Part shown: positions 24,921 through 32,680 of the stretch, in pieces
Layout of the letters: each line of letters begins with the position of its first letter
Numbering within the stretch: position 1 is the first letter of the stretch
Assembly: GCA_037147235.1 (NCBI GenBank)
Contig: JBAWVO010000032.1
Span: 1 to 34,409, forward strand
Reading direction: 5' to 3'
DNA length: 34,409 bases
From: JANXQG01 sp037147235
Lineage (GTDB): Bacteria > Planctomycetota > Planctomycetia > Pirellulales > Thermoguttaceae
Translations under genes and position numbers: made by a program
The notes under the pieces: generated by a model
What the model saw: only the letters and a program-made list of their open reading frames with translations
Database searches by the model: none
What the model was told of the DNA's origin: nothing

Positions 24921-25659
24921 GGCAGCAGAGCGGAAAGACCAGCATGGACAGCACCCCGCAGGTATAGGTAATTGTTAGTACAACCATGAGCAAACAAGAC
25001 GAATTCATGCGGTGCGCGTGGGATCATTGGCCGAAGCTGTGTGCGGGATTTACGCTTCATCGCTAAATATTCAAGAAAAAACTGTCATAATAATATATTG
25101 AAGGGGATGGCTATCTCTTCGCGACCTGTTTTTCTCGCCTGTTCACCATATATATCGAGTCAAATTTCCGCCATACATGGCACGATCCGCAAAATCCCTT
25201 GGGTCGAGAGTCCAAACGCGCGTGAGGGGAAGGAAACTCTCGATTCCGAAGATACAACGGGGCAAATCTTTGGAAAGTGATGTCGCGGCGATGCATGCCG
25301 TCGGCCTCAGGCCGGAGTCTTGAGGCCCGTGTTCGACGATTGCTCCGAAAGACCCCGCGGGATGCCGAGATGCCGATCTTTCCGACAAATAATCGTCGTA
25401 CGGATTTCCTACGCTTGGTCCAAACTACTGCCGGAGTCAACCAGCGGCGTCATTCACCACCCGACCCTAGCCACGGTCGTGCCGGCCATATTGGTGCCGT
25501 TTCAGTAGGAATGGTGAAAGTTAGTTCCGTTGTTAGGGTCGCTGCCCGGCCTGAATTCTCTGTGGAGAGTGAACTTTTTCTGATAGAATTGTGGATGGTG
25601 AGGGTAGGTCGTTCTTTCTGAAATAATGCGCGGTGAGAATTTTTTAGAGAATAGGTATT
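24921..25659. other. 739-bp region without a convincing gene
   Basis: This region marks the change from the tad remnant to the integrase-rich zone. It contains a 26-codon ORF at 24986-25066 (MSKQDEFMRCAWDHWPKLCA...) of no recognised type, an AT-rich patch at ~25066-25110, and a short perfect dyad CGGCCTCAGGCCG around 25302-25314. From ~25540 the sequence becomes A/T-richer, with TTTTT and AGAATT stretches up to the next start, suggestive of a promoter region, but I cannot fix -35/-10 boxes. Several short ORFs on both strands look random. The left edge of a mobile element is expected somewhere here but no direct repeat of the tRNA-Ser 3' end was found. Confidence 0.4.
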
Positions 25660-26820
25660 ATGGCTACCGCAGAGGACAGTGCTCAACCGAGTCATTCCAC
25701 GCAAGGCTTTCCGGGTGTCGTGGCGAGATCTTCTTTTCAGCTTCGGTCATTGCCGATTCGCTACCGATGGGAAGTGTCTCGGCGACATCCGTATTACCAA
25801 CACTGGTGGCGCGTCGCTCAGGCCTACTACCGAAACGAGCCGGTTCGTCATCCTGCGGAACCTTTGCTTCGGCAATCCGCAGTCGTGTTGCTTGGTATGA
25901 TTGGAGTATCTGGCGAACCACCAGACCCGGGCACTGAGTTCAGCGACCTGGAGGCTGCCCAATTGAACGCAGCTTGGCTTTCCGGAGCAATTCATCCCGT
26001 CTCGTTACGCGGTATTGCAGGTTTGCTCATCGCGATGTTACCTAAAGAGACCTTGGGGCATGTCGGTCAGCGTCTCGTTGAGGCAGGTTGTGACGACTTG
26101 GCAAATGCGCTCCCACGGCGGGTTCAGGCGATGCTCGAACTCAACGCGTTGGATTTGCCGGGACTGAATTCCTACGCGGATGAGCCCATCGTTTCCGTTA
26201 ACCCGGCGGCTTCGGGTCGGCAGATTACGAAGGCCATTTCCGATTTGCTCAAACAGTGGAAGAACGAGCGGAAATTGGAGGAAAAACGCGACCGCTCCGA
26301 CAAGTATGCCGATTACCTCCGGGTCTGGGACCTGCGGGAAGGCTGGACCGGCGAAAAGTATGATCTCTCCCGAGAAAAGAAGCTCAAAGAGGTGGCTATC
26401 GAACTCGGGATTGAGCTTTCCACGGTCAACAACCATTACCGCAGTGCCTTTGAGATGATCGTTGGGCAACCCTATTTACCTGATTTATGGTGCCGGGTCT
26501 TCGCGGTGGTCAAGCTGATGGATTTGACAGGAGAGAACGTGGTGGGCCGCGTGACCCATCACCGTCCGCTCATTTCGCCGACCTGGCGTCCAATACCGGA
26601 AAGCGTGCTGGGATGCGTATCCCAAAAAGGAGATGCCAGAACCCCAACAGCCGCGATAGTCGTCCCCCAAGAGATAGATATTTGCGCGATGGTCGAGCAA
26701 ATCCGGGGCCTGCTGGGCCAGGAACCGGACGACCAACGCCTAGCGGACCGACTGAATCTTGACCATAAAGTGATCCCAGCTATCGCTTATTTGCGGGAAC
26801 GTAACGGCGAACTTACCTGA
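25660..26820 (+). CDS. unnamed element protein A, putative HTH DNA-binding (paralogue of 28728-29885)
   Basis: This 386-aa soluble protein belongs to no family I can name. The N-terminal part has 'RYRWEVSRRHPYYQHWW' (~34-50), reminiscent of the 'WEFLRRNPxYxxxW' motif of the short transcriptional-regulator-like (DUF6499-type) domain. A helical middle follows. 'YADYLRVWDLREGWTGEKYD' starts at ~217, with the core YLRVWDLREGW at 219-229, and then a helix-turn-helix-like 'LKEVAIELGIELSTVNNHYR' (~243-262) and 'SAFEMIVGQPYLPDLWCRVF'. The C-end (~350-383) has another HTH-like 'DDQRLADRLNLDHKVIPAIA'. The same order and spacing recur in protein B. It is directly followed by an integrase pseudogene, so a role in regulating recombination or marking the element is inferred. 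The start has only GAATAGG upstream. Confidence 0.7.
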   Translation: MATAEDSAQPSHSTQGFPGVVARSSFQLRSLPIRYRWEVSRRHPYYQHWWRVAQAYYRNEPVRHPAEPLLRQSAVVLLGMIGVSGEPPDPGTEFSDLEAAQLNAAWLSGAIHPVSLRGIAGLLIAMLPKETLGHVGQRLVEAGCDDLANALPRRVQAMLELNALDLPGLNSYADEPIVSVNPAASGRQITKAISDLLKQWKNERKLEEKRDRSDKYADYLRVWDLREGWTGEKYDLSREKKLKEVAIELGIELSTVNNHYRSAFEMIVGQPYLPDLWCRVFAVVKLMDLTGENVVGRVTHHRPLISPTWRPIPESVLGCVSQKGDARTPTAAIVVPQEIDICAMVEQIRGLLGQEPDDQRLADRLNLDHKVIPAIAYLRERNGELT

Positions 26821-26934
26821 GTAGAAAAAATATCGCGGACATAATTTGGCAACGGGGAGAGGGTGAGATCCCACTTTGGGGACTCGCCGAGGGCCGGTGG
26901 CAGGAGCCGGCCAACTTAGCCCCATCGATTTGCC

Positions 26935-28233
26935 ATGTCGTCCGTCAACCGTCCGCGCTCTGGAGCCGACCTCCGCCTAATGAAACGCGCGGATCTGCTC
27001 GGACAGCACAGCCATGAAACCGCCGATCGCAAGAGCGTCCATGTGTGGATTCGCGGAGGCAAGTATCTCGCCCGCGGCCGATACCTCGGAAAGGCTTTTG
27101 GGCAGGACTTGGGGGCTGATCCAAGAGAGGCGGTCTCCGCGTTGCGACGCCTGCTCGTACAACTCGAAGACGGAACTTTTCTCTCGCCGAGCGAGTCGAA
27201 AAAACGCCAACTAAAAGCCCGTCAGGCCCCGCGGAATACGATGCGGCAACTTTGCGACGCCTTTCTGGTCGAAAAGCGGATGGTCCGCGGCAAGCAGACG
27301 GCCGACGACTACCGCAATCGGCTGACCCCGCTGATCGAATTCTCCGAGCAATCTCAAATCCTACGCCAATGCCCGCTCGCCGCGGATATCAACCGAGATT
27401 TCGTTGTGAAGTTCTGTAAATGGCTGCACGAGCGAAGAGTCACCCGTAACGGCCGTGCCGCCGCGACCGAAAAACTCCTCTCGCCCAGTCAGATCTTCAA
27501 TGTGCTGGACTGCGCGCGAACGATGATCTCCTGGGCCTGCCGGCCGATGGTTCAGCAACTTCCCATCACCCTGGGCAACCCTTTTGGCGAGGATCTGGTC
27601 GGCCACCGTCCGACGAAAGATCCGCTGCGGCCGGTCGTTTTTCCGCCCGATCTTCGCAAGCAACTCGTCGGCCAGATGGATGCCTGGCAGTTGTGCCAGT
27701 TGGGCATTGCCATGGTTTTACCGTTGCGGCCCGAGGACTATACCGGGCTGTTGATTTCTGAGGTTGATTTTACCGGGCGGGTTTTGCATTTCGGTACCCG
27801 ATTCGGCGGCTGGGATTTTAACAAAGGGCAACAGTCGTTTCGTGTCCCGTATCCACCCGAGTTGGACTCGCTCCTGCATCGTTGTGTGGCGGACCGCAGC
27901 GAAGGACCGCTACTTCGGCAGCGGACGATTGCCGACGGCCGCCACCTGCCGAAGGTGCTGGTACAATCAACGGAAGAACTCGAAGAGCTATTCCGCCGCG
28001 AGATGGCGTCGGCCAAACCCGGAACGATTCAGGCCAAGCAAGATGGCAAGCAACTTTTCCGGCGACTGTTGCGGTCCATGGGCGGTGTGTCGCTCGACTC
28101 GCTGGCCAAGGAGTTCGATCAGATGTCGGCGGGGGCCTGGTTTTATGACCTGCGGTGATCGGTGGCCAATGATATCAAAGATGCTCGCGTGGATCTGTCG
28201 CTAGCATTGCTAGCCATACAACATCATGCATGA
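26935..28233 (+). pseudogene. tyrosine recombinase, inactivated by a premature TGA after the box-II Arg
   Basis: The open part codes for 407 aa. An arm/core N-domain includes 'RNTMRQLCDAFLVEKRMVRG', 'KQTADDYRNRLTPLIEFSEQ' and 'INRDFVVKFCKWLHERRVT', where 'FL..KR......T..Y..' is typical. The catalytic domain has box I 'MVLPLRPEDYTGLLISEVDF' (R265) and ends '...GAWFYDLR' (R407, with Tyr404 where box II normally has His) just before TGA at 28156-28158. The same frame continues past the stop as 'SVANDIKDARVDLSLALLAI' to a second stop at 28233. This aligns with the 'YDLR.SV...M..AGV..L.L...TGH' region of related enzymes, but without the TGH and the nucleophile Tyr. So it has both a nonsense mutation and 3' decay. 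Stop-codon readthrough would still give no catalytic Tyr. It starts 114 nt after protein A. Confidence 0.8.
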
Positions 28234-28246
28234 AAATTGAGGTTCG

Positions 28247-28276
28247 ACAAGGCCACAAGGCCACACAAGGCCACAA
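28247..28276. repeat. short degenerate tandem repeat, unit ACAAGGCC
   Basis: Three copies of ACAAGGCC (28247-28254, 28255-28262, 28265-28272), with a 2-nt insertion before the third and a partial fourth. It lies just after the decayed integrase end, in a 494-bp non-coding stretch up to 28727. That stretch also holds the 8-bp repeat at 28389-28420 and a weak 6-bp-stem hairpin around 28517-28544 (CGGGGA/TCCCCG followed by TTTTCC). Confidence 0.7.
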
Positions 28277-28388
28277 AGACTTGCCAAAACGGTATCGAGC
28301 CAGTAGGCTTAGATGGAACTGATGTCAAAAAGCTCGTGCATAAGTGGCGCACGGATGGTGTACAATAAGAATGGACAGGCCGTGGCGA

Positions 28389-28420
28389 CAGGGTGTCAGG
28401 GTGTCAGGGTGTCAGGGTGG
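28389..28420. repeat. 8-bp tandem repeat, CAGGGTGT x4
   Basis: Four head-to-tail copies, the first three identical and the fourth ending GG in place of GT. It is upstream of protein B and downstream of the integrase pseudogene. It could be replication-slippage sequence or a set of iterated binding sites (iteron-like). No equivalent array precedes protein A. Confidence 0.85.
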
Positions 28421-28727
28421 TTCACATGGTAGTTGTGTAAGTGGTTTCAAGTCATTGGTTTACGCACTGAGGTGAGGCTGACCGGCGGCGTGCTGGATAG
28501 AAATAAGAAGCGGATTTCGGGGAGTCCCTTCGTTGCGATTCCCCGTTTTCCATTTTCGTTAAACGCCGTACTGGATCAACGGCTGTAACGAGAGCCCCTG
28601 CTCGGTCGCTGGATCCCTCAAGACACCCACATGGTTGCTAAATTCTCGTCGTTTTCGCGGCAATATAATAGGGGACGTCTTAGCTCTTCGATACCGTTCG
28701 AGTCTTTCCAACTCTAAGCAGTTAACA

Positions 28728-29885
28728 ATGACAAAAAGCTCTGACAACCCGGAATACGAAGTACCGCAGCACGGCATTATCTCTCGACCGAAGGCGGTTC
28801 TTGATGGGCTACCCGTCGAGTATTGTTGGGAATTCACTCGACGACATCCTTACTATCTGCTTTTCTGGGAGTCCGCACACAAATACTACCAGAATCCCAA
28901 TCGTACTGACTTGGAATGTTTACTGGGACAGACCGCCGTGACGATGTTGCAAGCTGTAGGCGTGACGAGCGATCCGATTGATCCTGGTGCTGGCCCAGAG
29001 GAACTTGAACTATCAGCAATTCCCAAGGCATGGCGGAAAGGAGCCCTTTGGCCCATGACCTTTCGCGGCCTTACCGGCGCGATGCTCATGGAACTGCCGC
29101 CCGAATCTCGCGCGGCCATCGGTCAACTTTTGGTTCAGTCGGCGCACGAAGGAACGGACATACAGCAGCATTTATATCGCCTGTTCAATGAGTTCTCGCA
29201 GCTTCGTGATCCATCGCTCGAAAAGATGCCGATCGCGCCGATCATCGGAGTGAACGTCAATGCGCCAATGAAGACCATCCTTGAAGCCCTGGAACAACAG
29301 GTTCAAGTCTGGAAAGACCAAGGCGGGATCACCGAACACCGTCGCCGGGATGACAAACTGCCCGAGTACTTGAGAGTTTGGGATCTTCGCGAAGGTTGGG
29401 AGGATGATCACTACGACATTCGCAAGGAAAAGACCTTTGAAGAGATTGCCCGTGAGTTACGAGAGTCGTTTCCGACGATTTCGAATCGATACAAGTCTGC
29501 GTTTCGATACCTCATTGGCCACGAGTATAGGCCAGCACTCTGGGCGCGGGTAATGGGCTCTTTCAAAATGTCCCGACTCGTCAATCCGGATCGCGTTTCG
29601 CGCCGGACGTGGCGCAGACCCTGGAAGTCCCCGGGGCTGCGAGTTGTCCCGGAGACAACCCTTGGCTCAGGTCACAAACCCACTGAGAGTCATGGCGGTA
29701 CATTTCTTGAAAAGATGGCCGTAGTACAGGACATGACCGAGTCGGCCGATCTGGTGATGGATGTCCAGACGCTGGTGGCGAAAGGCTACGACGACGACCG
29801 TATTGCCAAGGAACTAGAGGTCGATTCGGCGGAAATCGCGGATCTGCTTACCTTGCTTCGGCAACGTCATCGAGACGGTATCTAA
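28728..29885 (+). CDS. unnamed element protein B, putative HTH DNA-binding (paralogue of 25660-26820)
   Basis: This 385-aa soluble protein, one residue shorter than protein A, has the same architecture. It has 'EYCWEFTRRHPYYLLFW' (~31-47), a shared 'TFRGLTGAMLMELPPESRAA' helix pair, 'PEYLRVWDLREGWEDDHYDI' (core at 214-224), HTH-like 'FEEIARELRESFPTISNRYK' and 'SAFRYLIGHEYRPALWARV'. The C-terminal HTH-like segment is 'YDDDRIAKELEVDSAEIADL'. Identity with A is high only in those motifs, so the two are old relatives rather than a recent duplication. The frame reaches back to a TTG at 28635, but ATG 28728 corresponds to the start of A; no good ribosome site is seen. It precedes an excisionase-like gene and an intact integrase, just as A precedes a broken one. 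No known enzyme motif is visible. Confidence 0.72.
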   Translation: MTKSSDNPEYEVPQHGIISRPKAVLDGLPVEYCWEFTRRHPYYLLFWESAHKYYQNPNRTDLECLLGQTAVTMLQAVGVTSDPIDPGAGPEELELSAIPKAWRKGALWPMTFRGLTGAMLMELPPESRAAIGQLLVQSAHEGTDIQQHLYRLFNEFSQLRDPSLEKMPIAPIIGVNVNAPMKTILEALEQQVQVWKDQGGITEHRRRDDKLPEYLRVWDLREGWEDDHYDIRKEKTFEEIARELRESFPTISNRYKSAFRYLIGHEYRPALWARVMGSFKMSRLVNPDRVSRRTWRRPWKSPGLRVVPETTLGSGHKPTESHGGTFLEKMAVVQDMTESADLVMDVQTLVAKGYDDDRIAKELEVDSAEIADLLTLLRQRHRDGI

Positions 29886-30134
29886 CGTCGCCATCCGAAT
29901 CTCTATTGATGGCAGGGGCGGCGAGCCTATCCAATCTTTGCTGGGGGCATATTCTTCGTGTTCTCTGGCCGTAGTTTCTAGTAGAACGCGGGCCATGACT
30001 GACGCGTCCACAGCCCTGCGTGCCGCCTCTGAAAATCTAATGTCCTCATTATTTGATAGCCGCGAGAAGGCAGGAGGGCTTGCCGCCATTGGTGAGCCCC
30101 GGAAGTTTAACCTGCTTTGCTTCGAGACATTGCC

Positions 30135-30410
30135 ATGGCTGGCTCAAACCGTGAGGAAAATTCGCAACTACTAACGCTCAAAGAGTTTAGCGACATCAGC
30201 AAACTCTCACCGGCCACCATTCATCGTCTGAAACAACAAGGAAAGATCCCCTATTTCCAGCCATCAGGCCCGCGGGGCAAACTCCTCTTCCCCGCAGACG
30301 CCGTGGAGCAGGCTGCCAACGCTGTCTCCAACAATTCGTTCCCAGCATCTTCTGGCACGGAAAAAAAGGCCCACCTTTCCGGGCCGTGTCCTATTTGGAT
30401 GAAATTCTAA
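30135..30410 (+). CDS. excisionase-like MerR-type HTH protein
   Basis: This 91-aa protein consists of a small winged-HTH domain of the excisionase/HTH_17 kind: 'LLTLKEFSDISKLSPATIHR' then 'LKQQGKIPYFQPSGPRGKLL' and 'FPADAVEQAANA'. Proteins of this type bind near attachment sites and favour excision by the partner integrase. It lies 24 nt upstream of the intact integrase and is co-directional, the usual xis-int order. An upstream TTG at 30117 would add six residues. ATG 30135 is chosen, with no strong ribosome site. The C-terminal ~25 residues are Ser/Lys-rich and end near a C/G-rich hairpin-like stretch (AAAAAAGGCCCACC). The 249 nt between protein B and this gene show no gene. Confidence 0.8.
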   Translation: MAGSNREENSQLLTLKEFSDISKLSPATIHRLKQQGKIPYFQPSGPRGKLLFPADAVEQAANAVSNNSFPASSGTEKKAHLSGPCPIWMKF

Positions 30411-30434
30411 TCACTCTAACCCTGAACCACAACA

Positions 30435-31676
30435 ATGCCCCGAAAACCCATTCACTCTTCAATTACCTGCGAGTATTTCAACTGGAACATGTTCCAGCGT
30501 GACGGTGTTTACTACGCTGACGGCCGCAGTGGCAAGTACAAGCTCGGCAAGCACTCCTTGGGAACGCGCGATCGCGACGAGGCCATCGAACGCCTCAAGG
30601 CGATTGATCTCCACAAGGCCCTTGAGTTGGGCTTGGCCAAGCCCGAGGCGGCCAAGCCGTCAGAGTCGATCTGTATTACGGCCGGATGGCAGTCTTTCAT
30701 GGGCTACTGTGACCGCGGCCCAGTGATGGGCGGTGTCTCGGCCGGAACCTACAAGCGGTATCGTGCCGTGCGGGACAAGCATATCAAGTTCTGCGCTCGC
30801 CAGGGAATCGCCGATTGGAATTGTTTTGACAATTCCGCCATCGAAAAGTATGGAAATTGGCTGACCAAGAGGTACGCTGATCGGACCGTCTACCTCGAAC
30901 TGACCCTCTTGAAGTCGGTGAATCAATGGCTGATCGAAAACAAGAAACTACCAGCAGACGCCCGGATCAAATGCAGGCTTTCCAAGCCGCAGGGCTCCGA
31001 CACCTACTGCTACAATCGCGACGAGGTCGCCGCAATGCTCAAGCATTGCGAGTCCAATCTATCGTTGGGCTGGCTGCTGAACGTCATCATTGCTCTAGCC
31101 CACTTGGGCGTACGCATCGGTGAACTAGCCGGTCTGCGGTGGTCCGACGTGGACCTCACCAACAACGTGATCACTATCGCCGACGAACGGGCCAGCCGTC
31201 GCAAACGGTTGGCGGGCACGATGCGGACCACGAAGGGCAAGCGGTCCCGCCAGATTCCCATCCACCCGCGGCTCCGCGAGGTGCTTTCGAAGATGAAGCG
31301 GGAGCCTGACGGACGTGTCTTTCATGCCGAACGCGGCGGCCAGATCCGGCCGCGGAACGTACTCAGCGCGTTCATCCGCGACGTGATTGACAAGTTGAAG
31401 GACAAGTTCCCCGTACCGGCCGGCGAGAATGGATTTGAGTACGGCCGGCTGCATTCCTTCCGGCATTTTTTCGTAAGCCAGTGTTTCCTGGGTGGTGCCT
31501 CCGAGGGCGAGATCCGCCAGTGGGTTGGCCACGCCGACAGCAAGATGGTCGAACACTACCGGCACCTCGGCCGGAAGGAAGCCCTGGCGAAGATGGAGCA
31601 AATCACTTTTGTGACCCCCACCGCGAACGAGCAGGCGCGGATTGGGGAGGAATACGGTCCTGCTCAAGACTCTTGA
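30435..31676 (+). CDS. tyrosine recombinase / integrase (intact)
   Basis: This 413-aa site-specific recombinase has an N-terminal arm-binding-like fold ('YFNWNMFQRDGVYYADGRSG', 'TRDRDEAIERLKAID'; ~13-55) and a core-binding SAM-like domain (~80-180; 'SAGTYKRYRAVRDKHIKFCA'). The catalytic domain has all residues: R227 (LGVRIGELAGLRW), K267 (TTKGKRSRQIPI), H340 and R343 (HSFRHFF), H366 (WVGHADS) and nucleophile Y375 (VEHYRHL). It should be active. Its 3' end lies 230 nt from the 3' end of tRNA-Ser(GCU), the classic integration arrangement, and it is preceded by the excisionase-like gene. It is not closely similar in sequence to the recombinase pseudogene at 26935. ATG 30435 follows 'ACCACAACA', so the ribosome site is poor. 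Confidence 0.95.
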   Translation: MPRKPIHSSITCEYFNWNMFQRDGVYYADGRSGKYKLGKHSLGTRDRDEAIERLKAIDLHKALELGLAKPEAAKPSESICITAGWQSFMGYCDRGPVMGGVSAGTYKRYRAVRDKHIKFCARQGIADWNCFDNSAIEKYGNWLTKRYADRTVYLELTLLKSVNQWLIENKKLPADARIKCRLSKPQGSDTYCYNRDEVAAMLKHCESNLSLGWLLNVIIALAHLGVRIGELAGLRWSDVDLTNNVITIADERASRRKRLAGTMRTTKGKRSRQIPIHPRLREVLSKMKREPDGRVFHAERGGQIRPRNVLSAFIRDVIDKLKDKFPVPAGENGFEYGRLHSFRHFFVSQCFLGGASEGEIRQWVGHADSKMVEHYRHLGRKEALAKMEQITFVTPTANEQARIGEEYGPAQDS

Positions 31677-31806
31677 CCCGGCGTCTGCAACGGCGCGGGG
31701 CAACGCGGTGAGAATCATGATCAGAACGGTTGGGATCAATTCGATGATCGGCGCGGCCATCGCCACCTTACGGTTGGCGATGGCTAATGCGGCGAAAATC
31801 GATCGG

Positions 31807-31896
31807 GTTTGTCCCAGTGTTTGTCCCAGTGACTGGGACAAACGCAAAACGCCCTTCGTAAGTGCTTATGCTAAAGCAACTTACGAAAGGCGTTTT
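31807..31896. repeat. direct and inverted repeats between integrase and tRNA-Ser (possible att/arm sites)
   Basis: GTTTGTCCCAGT occurs twice head to tail (31807-31818, 31819-31830), then once inverted (31832-31843), making a perfect 25-bp palindrome centred on 31831. It is followed by an 18-bp inverted repeat, 31846-31863 against 31879-31896 (one mismatch; AAAACGCC.TTCGTAAGT), with a 15-nt loop. This lies 10 nt from the tRNA 3' end. The position beside the integrase and tRNA suggests integrase arm sites or a terminator for the tRNA and integrase genes. Confidence 0.7.
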
Positions 31897-31905
31897 CAAA
31901 TAAAG

Positions 31906-31993
31906 CGGAGAGGGGGGGATTCGAACCCCCGGACCCCTTTTGAGAGTCACGGATTTAGCAAACCCGCGCATTCGACCACTCTGCCACCTCTCC
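31906..31993 (-). tRNA. tRNA-Ser (anticodon GCU)
   Basis: The reverse complement folds as a class II tRNA: acceptor GGAGAGG paired with CCTCTCC and discriminator G (at 31906), D-arm GGCAGAGTGGTCGAA, anticodon loop TTGCTAA (anticodon GCT, reading AGC/AGU), a long variable arm (GACTCTCAAAAGGGGTC), and T-arm GGGGGTTCGAATCCCCC. No CCA is encoded. Its 3' end points towards the integrase at 30435-31676, as expected when an element has integrated at the tRNA 3' end. The minus-strand ORF through it (LERWQSGRMRGFAKSVTLKR...) is the usual false protein of a tRNA-Ser. Confidence 0.97.
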
Positions 31994-32110
31994 AAGTCTT
32001 TACACTGCAAGGACTATTGACTTTTCACGACACCCGTATATTATTAACGCGCTAACTGTTTGCGCTAACGACACCCGCCAATGCTGTGATTCGTGAAAGG
32101 TCCCGAACCC

Positions 32111-32680
32111 ATGCCAAAGAACGATATAGGAAAGCATAACACAAAGACGGGCAACAGCAAGCCCCCCAAGCCGGAAAAGCCTACACCCAGCTTCCCGCTA
32201 TTCCCCCACCAAAATGGCCAGTGGGCAAAAAAGATTCAAGGCCGCCTGAGGTATTTCGGACACTGGAATGGACCAGACGCAGCCCTCCAGAAGTACGAGG
32301 AAGATTACGTTATTCCGGCCGCCGAAACTGCCGCTAACGGTCACTCGGCACCTCCGGTGGCACGAAAGACCCGCCGCGGCGCCAACCGGCGGGGCCCCAA
32401 GCCGAAAAAACCCTATCCCACCTTCCCGCTGACGCCGCTAACCAACGGCCAATGGGGCAAACGTATCCGAGGCGAGATCAAGTGTTTTGGTCCTTGGCGA
32501 GACCCAGATCGAGCTCTAAAGCGATTCCAGGCCGAGAAGGGCGATCTGTACGCTGGACGCATACCCACGCGTACCGATGGCGTGACGGTTAAATTCCTCC
32601 TGAACGAGTTTCTCAAGGCCAAGAGAGACCTCGTTGCCAGCGACGAACCTACTTGTCATACCACCGCCAGAGCCGGATAA
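32111..32680 (+). pseudogene. N-terminal stub of a planctomycete-type tyrosine recombinase with duplicated arm domain
   Basis: The 189 codons hold two tandem copies of a ~45-residue unit: 'PTPSFPLFPHQNGQWAKKIQ' ('GRLRYFGHWNGPDAALQKYE') and 'PYPTFPLTPLTNGQWGKRIR' ('GEIKCFGPWRDPDRALKRFQ'), the second followed by 'GDLYAGRIP'. Then comes 'VTVKFLLNEFLKAKRDLVAS', the start of the core-binding domain of planctomycete integrases ('L...FL..K...ESGE...RT..DY'). Homology stops at about 32648 and the frame ends with a random PTCHTTARAG, which is antisense to the end of the next gene. No catalytic domain remains. ATG 32111 is taken (GAAAGG ~10 nt upstream) over a GTG at 32093. The break coincides with the 3' end of the minus-strand gene, so that gene's segment probably replaced the rest of the integrase. 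Confidence 0.75.

Noticed and set aside
26850..26870. Possible attL copy of the tRNA-Ser 3' end (GGAGAGGG)
   Set aside because: Only 8 bases match and the similarity does not extend into the T-arm sequence.
28389..28420. Possible CRISPR array
   Set aside because: Unit of 8 bp with no spacers; a simple tandem repeat.
29814..30089. 91-codon minus-strand ORF in the gap between protein B and the excisionase-like gene
   Set aside because: No ribosome site, overlaps the end of protein B, and shows no family resemblance.
31125..31847. 240-codon minus-strand ORF
   Set aside because: Antisense of the intact integrase; no recognisable motifs.
31768..32010. 80-codon minus-strand ORF
   Set aside because: It reads through tRNA-Ser and gives the well-known false peptide (LERWQSGRMRG...GVRIPPSP).
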